A stretch of 46,007 bases of DNA, taken from the NCBI RefSeq assembly GCF_030655615.1, contig NZ_JAURVJ010000125.1:1-46007 (forward strand), in the 5' to 3' direction. Of the stretch, positions 8,599-15,745 are shown piece by piece (the stretch's first letter is position 1; each line of letters opens with the position of its first letter). The notes under the pieces are model-generated. The model worked only from the letters and a program-made list of their open reading frames with translations, made no database searches and was not told the DNA's origin. The translations under genes were made by a program, and so were the position numbers. The stretch is from Nocardioides sp. (GTDB taxonomy: Bacteria; Actinomycetota; Actinomycetes; Propionibacteriales; Nocardioidaceae).

Positions 8599-10122
8599 AT
8601 GTTGCTTTCCGATGTCGTGGCGACCTCCGCGGCCGTGGCCGCCACCCGCTCCCGCAAGGAGAAGGTGGTCGCGATCGCCGACCTGCTGCGCCGGGCCGGG
8701 TCGGGCCCCGAGCTCGAGGTCGTGACGTCCTACGTGGGCGGTGCGCTGCTGCAGCGTCGTACGGGCGTGGGGTGGCGGGGCCTCGCCTCGCTCCCCGAGC
8801 CGGCGGCCGAGGCGTCGCTGACGGTGGCGGGGGTCCACGAGGCCTTCGACCGCGTCGCCGCCATCTCCGGCACCGGCTCGCAGGCCGCCCGGGCCGACGC
8901 GGTGGCGGAGCTGTTCGGGGCCGCGACGACCGACGAGCAGCGCTGGCTGCGCGGGCTCGTGACCGGCGAGCTGCGCCAGGGTGCCCTCGACGCGCTCGTG
9001 CAGGAGGGCGTCGCGGCTGCGGCCGGGCTGCCGCTGGTCGCCGTACGCCGCGCCGCGATGCTCGCCGGGTCGACGGTGTCGGTGGTGCGGACGGCGTTCG
9101 AGGGTGGCGAGGAGGCGCTGGCCGCGATCGGGCTCGAGGTCGGGCGCCCGGTGCTGCCGATGCTGGCCTCGTCGGCGCCGACGGTGGCCGACGCGCTGGC
9201 CAAGGTCGGTGCGTCCGAGCGGGGCGTCGCGGTCGACACCAAGCTCGACGGGATCCGGGTGCAGGTGCACCGTCTCGGCGATGCGGACGACACCGTGCTG
9301 GTCGTGACACGCTCGCTCGACGACATCACGGCGCGGCTGCCCGAGGTGGTCGAGGTGGCTCGGTCGTTGCCGGCGTCGTCCTTCGTGCTCGACGGCGAGG
9401 TGCTCGCGCTCGACGAGGCGGGCCGACCGCGGCCGTTCCAGGAGACCGCGTCGCGCACCGCGATGGGCGAGGGCGTGCGCATCACCCCGTTCTTCTTCGA
9501 CGTCCTCCACGTCGACGGCCACGACCTGCTCGACTCCCCCGGTGCCGAGCGGGCCGCGGCGCTCGAGGCGCTCGTACCGGCGGAGTTCCGGGTGCCGCGG
9601 GTGGTGACGACCTCGGTCGACGTGGCCGAGGCGTTCGTCGTCGACGTCCTCGCCGCGGGCCACGAGGGCGTCGTGGTCAAGGACCTGACCGCGCCCTACG
9701 CCGCCGGCCGGCGCGGCGCGGCGTGGGTCAAGGTCAAGCCGGTGCACACGTTCGACCTCGTCGTGCTCGCGGTCGAGTGGGGCTCGGGCCGGCGCCAGGG
9801 CCTGCTGTCCAACATCCACCTCGGCGCGCGCGACCCCGAGCGGCCCGGCGAGTTCGTGATGCTGGGCAAGACGTTCAAGGGGATGACCGACGAGATGCTC
9901 GCCTGGCAGACCGAGCGCTTCCTCGGCCTCGAGACCTCACGCGACGGCCACGTCGTGCACGTGCGGCGCGAGCAGGTCGTCGAGATCGCGATCGACGGGC
10001 TGCAGCGCTCCACCCGCTACCCGGGCGGCGTCGCGCTGCGGTTCGCGCGGGTCGTGCGCTACCGCGACGACAAGACGGCCGAGGAGTCCGACACGCTCGA
10101 GACGGTCAAGGCGCTGGCCTGA
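8599..10122 (+). CDS. ligB: ATP-dependent DNA ligase (LigB-type)
   Basis: This is an ATP-dependent DNA ligase of 507 residues that seals nicks through an enzyme-adenylate. It has an N-terminal DNA-binding domain (residues 1-190), the adenylation motif KLDGIR with catalytic Lys215, LDGEVLAL (motif III), GHEGVVVKDL (motif IV) and AWVKVKP (motif V), and an OB-fold to the C-terminus. Length and domain order match mycobacterial LigB (Rv3062). The ATG at 8599 starts at the conserved N-terminus (MLLSDV) and lies close behind TTTGATAC, so a short or absent leader is likely. No Ku or LigD partner is in the window, so a role in ordinary repair is inferred. Confidence 0.9.
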   Translation: MLLSDVVATSAAVAATRSRKEKVVAIADLLRRAGSGPELEVVTSYVGGALLQRRTGVGWRGLASLPEPAAEASLTVAGVHEAFDRVAAISGTGSQAARADAVAELFGAATTDEQRWLRGLVTGELRQGALDALVQEGVAAAAGLPLVAVRRAAMLAGSTVSVVRTAFEGGEEALAAIGLEVGRPVLPMLASSAPTVADALAKVGASERGVAVDTKLDGIRVQVHRLGDADDTVLVVTRSLDDITARLPEVVEVARSLPASSFVLDGEVLALDEAGRPRPFQETASRTAMGEGVRITPFFFDVLHVDGHDLLDSPGAERAAALEALVPAEFRVPRVVTTSVDVAEAFVVDVLAAGHEGVVVKDLTAPYAAGRRGAAWVKVKPVHTFDLVVLAVEWGSGRRQGLLSNIHLGARDPERPGEFVMLGKTFKGMTDEMLAWQTERFLGLETSRDGHVVHVRREQVVEIAIDGLQRSTRYPGGVALRFARVVRYRDDKTAEESDTLETVKALA

Positions 10123-10139
10123 GCGGGTCGGGCGTGGGG

Positions 10140-10454
10140 TCACTCGGCCTCGGCGTCGGGGTCCTCGACCTCTAGCGAGAAGTTGACGGTGTCGCCGTCG
10201 ATGCTCTCGACCTTCACGTCCACGACGTACTCGGTGTCGCCGGCCGTCACGGTGCACGTGCCGGTGGCGCCCTTCTCGGCGTCGATGTCGTCGGGGCAGC
10301 TCACGTCGTCCGGGTCCTCACCGACCGTGTCGGTGTAGAACCCGCTGACCTGGTCCTCGAGGGAGTCCAGGTCGACCGTCTTCGAGCACCCGGCGACCGA
10401 GAAGGCGACGGTCGTGAGGACGGCGGCGGTGCAGGCGAGACGGCGAAGCTTCAC
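10140..10454 (-). CDS. Small DUF4333-like lipoprotein
   Basis: This is a secreted lipoprotein of 104 residues. The signal sequence ends in the lipobox VAGC (Cys23). The mature part is short, acidic and contains two further cysteines (SCPDD and GTCTV) that could form a disulfide, a pattern typical of the actinobacterial DUF4333 family. The GTG start gives an ideal signal peptide (MKLRRLACTAAVLTT). It converges with the ligase gene at a 17-base gap and diverges from the Ser-triplet protein. Its function is unknown. Confidence 0.72.
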   Translation of the reverse strand: MKLRRLACTAAVLTTVAFSVAGCSKTVDLDSLEDQVSGFYTDTVGEDPDDVSCPDDIDAEKGATGTCTVTAGDTEYVVDVKVESIDGDTVNFSLEVEDPDAEAE

Positions 10455-10603
10455 GGCGGGTGCTCCAGGTGATCGGCGTGGGGAGTGTGCGGGGCAGGTT
10501 GCACTGTGACCCAGGTCCTTCCCCCTGGATACCCCAGCGAATGACCAGACTGGTCCACCGTTTTCGGCTGGCGCAGGTGCGCGTGGTGACTAGGCTGGCG
10601 GTC

Positions 10604-10993
10604 GTGGACGCCGATGGCTCGCTCTGGTCGTGGCGCTCGCGCGGCTCGATCCTCTCGCTCGCCTCCGAGGGCTCGATCCTGTCGATCGGCTCGGTCGGGT
10701 CCGTCCTGTCGACGGCGTCGGTCGGGTCCTTCGCGTCGGTCGGGTCGCTGGGTTCCGCACTGAGCTTCGGCTCCGCGCTGTCGTGGCAGTCCGGCGGGTC
10801 GCTGCTCTCGTCGCAGGCGACGGGCTCGGTCGGCTCGCACCAGGCCGACCTCGCGTGCTTCGGCTCGCGCGCCGACGGACCGCTGCCGCGGTGGCTGGTG
10901 GCGGGAGCCGTCGTGGGCACGGTCGCCGCCACGCTTGCCTTCCGTCACAGTCGTGCAACTCGGAGTTGCAACATGGCTACCATCAGCGGGTGA
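10604..10993 (+). CDS. Ser-triplet-repeat protein with C-terminal membrane segment, unknown function
   Basis: This 129-residue protein contains about 25 successive triplets of the form x-Ser-x (for example GSI LSL ASE GSI LSI GSV GSV LST), with one exception (QAT). The first triplet position is mostly Gly, Leu or Ala and the third is mostly hydrophobic. Mixed serine codons (TCG, TCC, AGC) argue for selection on the protein rather than DNA slippage. After the repeats come a linker and one hydrophobic segment (WLVAGAVVGTVAATLAF). The GTG at 10604 is preferred because TAGGCT lies seven bases upstream; an in-frame ATG at 10541 would add 21 residues. Its stop overlaps the next start by three bases. 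I recognise the repeat style but no function; a beta-solenoid is one possibility. Confidence 0.6.
   Translation: MDADGSLWSWRSRGSILSLASEGSILSIGSVGSVLSTASVGSFASVGSLGSALSFGSALSWQSGGSLLSSQATGSVGSHQADLACFGSRADGPLPRWLVAGAVVGTVAATLAFRHSRATRSCNMATISG
10954..10983 (+). promoter_or_regulatory. TetR promoter: palindromic operator and leaderless -10
   Basis: A perfect 7-bp inverted repeat, TGCAACT-CGG-AGTTGCA, occupies 10954-10970. TACCAT (10978-10983) then lies exactly six bases before the TetR GTG. The dyad therefore covers the expected -35 region, a classic layout for autorepression. Operator function is inferred from position and symmetry. Confidence 0.6.
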
Positions 10994-11682
10994 CCACCAC
11001 CCCCCGCGCGCCGGAGACCGACGGCCGGCGCCGCGCGGCCGCCGTACGCCGTCGCGCGCGGGAGGCCGAGATCATCGCCGCCACGCGCGCCGAGTTCGAT
11101 CGTCAGGGCGTCGGCGAGATGCGGATCGAGGACATCGCCGCAGCGGTCGGCATCAACCGCGCGATCGTCTACCGGGTCTTCACGGGCAAGGAGGAGCTGT
11201 TCGCGCTCACCCTCGTCAGCTATCTCGACGAGATGCGCGACGAGCTCGCCGCGGCGGGCGCCTCGACGACGGCGCCGGCCGAGCGGCTCGCCGCGATCGT
11301 CGGCGCGTTCGTCGACTACGGCGTCGCCCACCCGGCCTTCGTCGACTGTGCGCAGGCGCTGATGCGCCGCCGCGGCGAGGACCTGCTCGCCGAGATCACC
11401 GAGAGTGCGCTCTACCGGCTCGGCCGGGCGATCTCGTCGTGCCTGACCATCCTGACCACCGCCCTGGAGGACGGGGTCGCCTCGGGGGACTTCACGATCA
11501 CCGGCGACGCCGCGCTGATGTCCAACACGCTCTACGCCAGCGGGCTCGGAGCGCTGCAGCTGGCGCGCGTCGGCATCCTCGTCACCGAGACCTCGCCGGG
11601 TGTCCCCACCGTCGGGTCGATCACCGCCGAGCAGGTGCGTGCGCACCTGGTCGCCTCCGCGTTGGCGCTCGCCGGGGGGTGA
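10990..11682 (+). CDS. TetR family transcriptional regulator
   Basis: This is a DNA-binding regulator of 230 residues. A basic N-terminal arm (GRRRAAAVRRRAREAE) precedes the helix-turn-helix (MRIEDIAAAVGINRAIVYRV, then FTGKEELF, about residues 40-70). The C-terminal domain is alpha-helical and of undefined subtype. The GTG at 10990 is supported by TACCAT ending six bases upstream. A palindrome just before that is a likely autoregulatory operator. The start overlaps the stop of the Ser-triplet gene. The 24-bp palindrome array begins 21 bases after the stop and shares the half-site CAACT/AGTTG with the operator. The effector is unknown. Confidence 0.85.
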   Translation: MTTTPRAPETDGRRRAAAVRRRAREAEIIAATRAEFDRQGVGEMRIEDIAAAVGINRAIVYRVFTGKEELFALTLVSYLDEMRDELAAAGASTTAPAERLAAIVGAFVDYGVAHPAFVDCAQALMRRRGEDLLAEITESALYRLGRAISSCLTILTTALEDGVASGDFTITGDAALMSNTLYASGLGALQLARVGILVTETSPGVPTVGSITAEQVRAHLVASALALAGG

Positions 11683-11703
11683 CGGGCGGTTGGCGGTGGT
11701 CGC

Positions 11704-11932
11704 CAACTCGTGCGATCGCACGAGTTGGTTGCCCCTGACCCGGCCGTACCAGCTCAACTCGTGCGATCGCACGAGTTGGACGTCGGAACCCGCTCTGCCC
11801 CGGCCCAACTCGTTCGATCGCTCGTGTTGAGCGCGCCTCCCTGCCTGACGCGAGCCCAACTCGTGCGATCGCACGAGTTGAGCGCTGAGAACCCACCCAA
11901 CACCGACCCAACTCGTGCGATCGCACGAGTTG
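11704..11932. repeat. Array of five 24-bp palindromes at a 51-52 bp period
   Basis: Copies lie at 11704-11727, 11755-11778, 11806-11829, 11857-11880 and 11909-11932. Copies 1, 2, 4 and 5 are identical, perfect palindromes: arms CAACTCGTGC and GCACGAGTTG around a central GATC. Copy 3 differs at three positions. Start-to-start spacing is 51, 51, 51 and 52. Spacers are 27, 27, 27 and 28 nt and unrelated, except that AGCGC follows copies 3, 4 and 5. A weak, decayed sixth copy may start at 11961 (CAAC, again 52 bases on). The 334-base gap (11683-12016) between convergent genes holds nothing else I can identify. Confidence 0.95.
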
Positions 11933-12016
11933 AGCGCCCGACCCGCGGCCGAACCGCGCGCAACCGCGCAGTTCGTACGACCGACCCGACCGGGCCGCAG
12001 CCCGGACGACCAGAGA

Positions 12017-13306
12017 TCAGGCGCGCTCGAGGATCGCGACGACGCCCTGCCCACCAGCGGCGCAGACCGAGATGACGCCACGGCCGGTGCCGCCCTCGGA
12101 CTGGGCGAGAAGGTGGGCGAGCACGTTGACGATCCGGCCGCCGGTGGCGGCGAAGGGGTGGCCCGCGGCGAGCGAGGAGCCCTTGACGTTGAGCTTGGTG
12201 CGGTCGATCGAGCCGAGGGGGGCGTCGAGGCCGAGGCGCTCCTTGCAGAACACCGGGTCCTCCCACGCCTTGAGCGTCGAGAGCACCTGCGAGGCAAAGG
12301 CCTCGTGGATCTCGTAGAAGTCGAAGTCCTGCAGGGCGAGGCCCTCGCGCTCGAGCATGCGCGACATGGCGTACGCCGGAGCCATCAGCAGGCCCTCGCC
12401 GCCGTGGACGTAGTCGACGGCCGCGGTCTCGGAGGCCGTGATGTAGGCGAGCACGGGCAGGTCGTGCTCCTTGGCCCACTCCTCGGAGGCCAGCAGCACG
12501 ACGGACGCGCCGTCGGTGAGCGGCGTCGAGTTGCCGGCGGTCATGGTCGCGGCCTCGCCCTTGCCGAAGACCGGCCTGAGCTTGGCGAGCTTCTCGGCGG
12601 TCGAGTCGGCGCGCAGGTTGGTGTCGCGCTCGACGCCGCGGAACGGGGTGACCTGGTCGTCGAGGAAGCCGGCGTCGTACGCCGCGGCGAGGTGCTGGTG
12701 GGACGCGGCGGCGAGCTCGTCCTGCTCCTCACGGCCGATCTGCCACTCGAGGGCGGTCAGCGCGGCGTGGTCACCCATCGACAGGCGGGTGCGGGGCTCG
12801 CCGTTCTGGGGGATCTCGAGGCCGATGTCGCCGGGGCGGATCTGGCCGAGAGCCATCAGTCGCGACTTGGTGTCGCGGGCGGCGTTGACCTTGACGAGCT
12901 TCTTGCGGAGCTTCTCGCTGATCGCGACGGGCGCGTCGGAGGTGGTGTCGGTGCCGCCGGCGATGCCGACGTCGATCTGGCCGAGGGCGATCTTGTTGGC
13001 GACCTGGATCGCGGCCTGGAGGCCGGTGCCGCAGGCCTGCTGGATGTCGGTGGCCGGCGTCTCGGGCGACAGCTTGGAGCCGAGCACCGCCTCGCGGGTC
13101 AGGTTGAAGTCGCGCGAGTGCTTGAGCACCGCACCGGCGACGACCTCGCCCAGGCGCTCGCCCTCGAGACCGAAGCGGACGACGAGCCCGTCGATCGCGG
13201 CGGTGAGCATGTCCTGGTTGGACGCGTCGGAGTAGGGGCCGTTGGAACGGGCGAACGGGATCCGGTTGCCGCCGATGACGGCGACGCGGCGAGTCTTCTC
13301 GATCAT
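12017..13306 (-). CDS. fadA2: Acetyl-CoA C-acetyltransferase / thiolase (FadA2-like)
   Basis: This is a thiolase of 429 residues that cleaves or condenses 3-ketoacyl-CoA. The nucleophilic cysteine is Cys92 in QQACGTGLQ. The other active-site blocks are EIHEAFAS, GHPFAATGGR and the C-terminal CAAGGQG. The arrangement, divergent from a FabG4-type reductase followed by a MaoC dehydratase, is the same as Rv0243 (fadA2) | Rv0242c (fabG4) - Rv0241c (htdX) in M. tuberculosis, so the three probably act on the same acyl chains. TATGGT lies only three bases before the ATG, so the start could be slightly further downstream. The intergenic ACCGGT-centred sequence could hold an operator. Confidence 0.93.
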   Translation of the reverse strand: MIEKTRRVAVIGGNRIPFARSNGPYSDASNQDMLTAAIDGLVVRFGLEGERLGEVVAGAVLKHSRDFNLTREAVLGSKLSPETPATDIQQACGTGLQAAIQVANKIALGQIDVGIAGGTDTTSDAPVAISEKLRKKLVKVNAARDTKSRLMALGQIRPGDIGLEIPQNGEPRTRLSMGDHAALTALEWQIGREEQDELAAASHQHLAAAYDAGFLDDQVTPFRGVERDTNLRADSTAEKLAKLRPVFGKGEAATMTAGNSTPLTDGASVVLLASEEWAKEHDLPVLAYITASETAAVDYVHGGEGLLMAPAYAMSRMLEREGLALQDFDFYEIHEAFASQVLSTLKAWEDPVFCKERLGLDAPLGSIDRTKLNVKGSSLAAGHPFAATGGRIVNVLAHLLAQSEGGTGRGVISVCAAGGQGVVAILERA

Positions 13307-13448
13307 GGGACCATACTGACCGGTAACCAGGCTCGGTCCAAGGGACTGAGGGCCACGTCACGAAATGTGGACACTGAGTTACACACGGGGTTGCATGTTC
13401 GTGTTCGAGCTCCGTCTGACGACCAGAGAAGTTGAGGCAGCACCCGCC
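13307..13448. promoter_or_regulatory. Divergent promoter region fadA2 | fabG4
   Basis: The 142-base gap carries the only promoters for the thiolase (leftward) and the reductase-dehydratase pair (rightward). Near the thiolase start it contains TACTGACCGGTAACC (13313-13327), an imperfect dyad centred on ACCGGT that would suit a TetR-type regulator. The regulator is not identified. Confidence 0.35.
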
Positions 13449-14798
13449 ATGAGCGACAAGTACCAGGGCTTCACCAGCACGCCCGTCGGCAAGATCCTCG
13501 TCAAGAACCTCGGCCTGCCCAGCCCCACCCGGCTCGAGCGCTGGACCGAGGGCGCGCCTCTCGTCGACGGCACCGTCCTCGTCGGCGGCCAGGGCCGCCT
13601 CGTCGAGTCCCTGCCCGGCCTGCTCGACACGCTCGGCATCGCCTCGACCGCCGTCAAGCCCGACGAGGGCAAGGTCAAGGGGCTCGTCTTCGACGCCACC
13701 GGCCTCACCTCCGCCGCCGCGCTCGTCGCTCTCCGCGACTTCTTCACCCCCGTCCTGCGCAGCCTCGAGAGGTGCGCCCGCGTCGTCGTCATCGGTACGC
13801 CGCCCGAGCAGGTCACGGGCAGCGAACGGGTCGCCCAGCGGGCACTCGAGGGCTTCACCCGCAGCCTCGGCAAGGAGATCGGCGGCGGCAGCACCGTCCA
13901 GCTCGTCTACGTCGCCGACGGCGCCGAGGCCGCGGCCACCAGCACCCTCGCCTTCCTCCTCTCCCCCAAGTCGGCCTACGTCTCCGGCCAGGTCGTGCGG
14001 ATCGGCGCCCACGCCGAGAAGGGCACTGCGACCGGCGAGGTCGTCGACCCCGCCCAGCCCCTCACCGGCAAGGTCGCACTCGTCACCGGGGCCAGCCGCG
14101 GCATCGGCGAGCAGATCGCCCGGGTGCTCCACCGCGACGGTGCGACGGTCCTCGGGGTCGACGTGCCCCAGGCCGCGAGCGAGCTGCAGGCCCTGATGCG
14201 CGAGCTCGACGGCGACTGGCTGACCCTCGACATCACCGGCAAGGACGCCCCGCAGCGGATCGCCCACCACCTCAAGACCCAGCACGGCGGCGTCGACGTC
14301 GTCGTCCACAACGCCGGCATCACCCGCGACAAGAAGCTCGCCAACATGGACGAGGCCCGCTGGGACTCGGTCATCGCGGTCAACCTCACCGCCCCCGAGC
14401 TGATCACCCGCGAGCTGCTCGAGCAGGGCGTCATCAACGACTTCGGCTCGATCGTCGGCGTCGCCTCGATCGCCGGCATCGCCGGCAACGTCGGGCAGAC
14501 CAACTACGCCGCCTCCAAGGCCGGCGTCATCGGCCTCGTCGACTCGCTCGCCGACGAGCTCACCGACCACGGCACGGGCATCACCATCAACGCCGTCGCC
14601 CCCGGCTTCATCATCACCCAGATGACCGACGCCGTTCCGTTCGCGACCCGCGAGGTCGGTCAGCGCCTCAACGCCCTGGCCCAGGGCGGCCTGCCGGTCG
14701 ACGTCGCCGAGACGATCGCCTGGTACGCCCACCCCGCCTCCAGCCTCGTCAACGGCAACGTCGTGCGCGTCTGCGGCCAGATGATGCTCGGAGCCTGA
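13449..14798 (+). CDS. fabG4: 3-oxoacyl-ACP/CoA reductase, two-domain FabG4 type
   Basis: This is an NAD(P)H-dependent short-chain reductase of 449 residues that reduces 3-ketoacyl thioesters. The first about 210 residues form a degenerate Rossmann-like domain without the catalytic set. The C-terminal SDR domain has TGASRGIG for cofactor binding, HNAG and the catalytic Ser340, Tyr353 and Lys357 (SIAGIAG...NYAASK). The two-domain length matches mycobacterial FabG4 (about 454 residues). The ATG at 13449 aligns with the family start (MSDKYQGF). The dehydratase gene follows after three bases, so the two are cotranscribed. It is divergent from the thiolase. Confidence 0.93.
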   Translation: MSDKYQGFTSTPVGKILVKNLGLPSPTRLERWTEGAPLVDGTVLVGGQGRLVESLPGLLDTLGIASTAVKPDEGKVKGLVFDATGLTSAAALVALRDFFTPVLRSLERCARVVVIGTPPEQVTGSERVAQRALEGFTRSLGKEIGGGSTVQLVYVADGAEAAATSTLAFLLSPKSAYVSGQVVRIGAHAEKGTATGEVVDPAQPLTGKVALVTGASRGIGEQIARVLHRDGATVLGVDVPQAASELQALMRELDGDWLTLDITGKDAPQRIAHHLKTQHGGVDVVVHNAGITRDKKLANMDEARWDSVIAVNLTAPELITRELLEQGVINDFGSIVGVASIAGIAGNVGQTNYAASKAGVIGLVDSLADELTDHGTGITINAVAPGFIITQMTDAVPFATREVGQRLNALAQGGLPVDVAETIAWYAHPASSLVNGNVVRVCGQMMLGA

Positions 14799-14801
14799 CA
14801 C

Positions 14802-15659
14802 GTGTCCGCCATCCCCACCCTCCTCAGGGCCGCGCTGCCGTCGATCCCGGTCGTCAACCAGCTGCCCGGCATCAAGAAGGCCCCGCTCGCCGGCTTCAGC
14901 GGCCTGACCCGCACCCGCCCGCCGGTGACGGTCGAGCGCGCCGACGTCGAGGCCTACGCCCGCGTCTGCGGCTTCCCGACCAAGGACGTCGTCCCGCTCC
15001 CCTACCCGCACCTGCTCGTCTTCGACCTGCAGATGGCGATCATGAGCGACCCGGCGTTCCCGGCGCCCGCGATCGGCACCGTCCACCTCGAGAACTCCAT
15101 CACCCAGCACCGGCCGATCGCCATCGGCGAGACGCTGTCCGTGGTCGCGTCCGTCGGAGCGCCGGTGGCGCACGCCAAGGGCCGGGTCTTCGAGTTCGTC
15201 ACCCAGGTCCGGGCTGCGGGCGCGGGCGGCGACGAGCTGGTGTGGGAGGAGACGTCGGCCTACCTGCGCCGCGGCCGGGGCGAGGACGGGGCGTCCTACG
15301 GCACGGTCTTCCCCGAAGCCGCGCCGTCACCGATCCAGTGGCAGCTGCCCGCCGATCTCGGCCGTCGCTACGCCGCCGTCAGCGGCGACGCCAACCCGAT
15401 CCACCTCTACCCGCTGACCGCCAAGGCGCTGGGCTTCCCGCGCCAGATCGCCCACGGAATGTGGACGATGGCGCGCTGCGTGGCCGCCCTCGAGAACCGG
15501 CTCCCCGACGCCGTCCGCGTCGACGTCGCGTTCAAGAAGCCGGTGCTGCTGCCCGGCACCGTCGCCTTCGGCTCGACCCCGGTCGACCAGGGCTTCGCCT
15601 TCGGGCTCACCAGCCCGTCGGGCAAGCCCCACCTCGCCGGGCGCACGACCGCGCTCTAG
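14802..15659 (+). CDS. htdX: MaoC-family (R)-3-hydroxyacyl thioester dehydratase (HtdX-like)
   Basis: This 285-residue double-hotdog hydratase interconverts 3-hydroxyacyl and trans-2-enoyl thioesters. The hydratase-2 motif is present near residues 185-215 (YAAVSGDANPIHLYPLTAKA), with the Asp and His expected to do catalysis, followed by GFPRQIAHGMWTMA. The N-terminal half is the non-catalytic hotdog that shapes the acyl tunnel. Its GTG start lies three bases behind the reductase stop, indicating one operon, and the pair matches Rv0242c-Rv0241c. Together with FadA2 the genes cover three successive reactions of a fatty-acid cycle. Confidence 0.92.
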   Translation: MSAIPTLLRAALPSIPVVNQLPGIKKAPLAGFSGLTRTRPPVTVERADVEAYARVCGFPTKDVVPLPYPHLLVFDLQMAIMSDPAFPAPAIGTVHLENSITQHRPIAIGETLSVVASVGAPVAHAKGRVFEFVTQVRAAGAGGDELVWEETSAYLRRGRGEDGASYGTVFPEAAPSPIQWQLPADLGRRYAAVSGDANPIHLYPLTAKALGFPRQIAHGMWTMARCVAALENRLPDAVRVDVAFKKPVLLPGTVAFGSTPVDQGFAFGLTSPSGKPHLAGRTTAL

Positions 15660-15694
15660 CCGCGCCCAGCCCCGTCGGCCTCGGGGATCGCGCC

Positions 15695-15745
15695 CAGCAC
15701 TCAAGACCCACCGCCGGGTGGCCGATGAGTCCATCGTGAGTGCTG
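15695..15745 (+). promoter_or_regulatory. Inverted repeat enclosing the start of the O-antigen-ligase-like gene
   Basis: CAGCACTCA (15695-15703) is exactly complementary to TGAGTGCTG (15737-15745), with an inner CCACC/GGTGG stem between them. Both candidate GTG starts (15718, 15736) fall inside or beside the stem, so folding of the mRNA could hide them. A regulatory role is inferred. Confidence 0.35.

Noticed and set aside
8453-9310. Upstream extension of the M36 protease frame over the ligase gene
   Set aside because: It is Arg/Pro-rich antisense sequence, and the signal peptide with a ribosome site begins at 8452.
11704-11932. CRISPR array
   Set aside because: Repeat-spacer regularity resembles CRISPR, but the repeats are full 24-bp palindromes, one inner copy is degenerate, the spacers share AGCGC flanks, and no cas gene is in the window.
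11704-11932. Arginine/serine-rich open frames across the palindrome array
   Set aside because: The palindrome is open in several frames on both strands and yields repeated peptides such as VRSHEL. These follow the DNA repeat and show no start signals or domains.
11961-11984. Sixth copy of the palindrome array
   Set aside because: It has the right spacing (52) and starts with CAAC, but only about half the positions match, so I list it only as a possible decayed copy.
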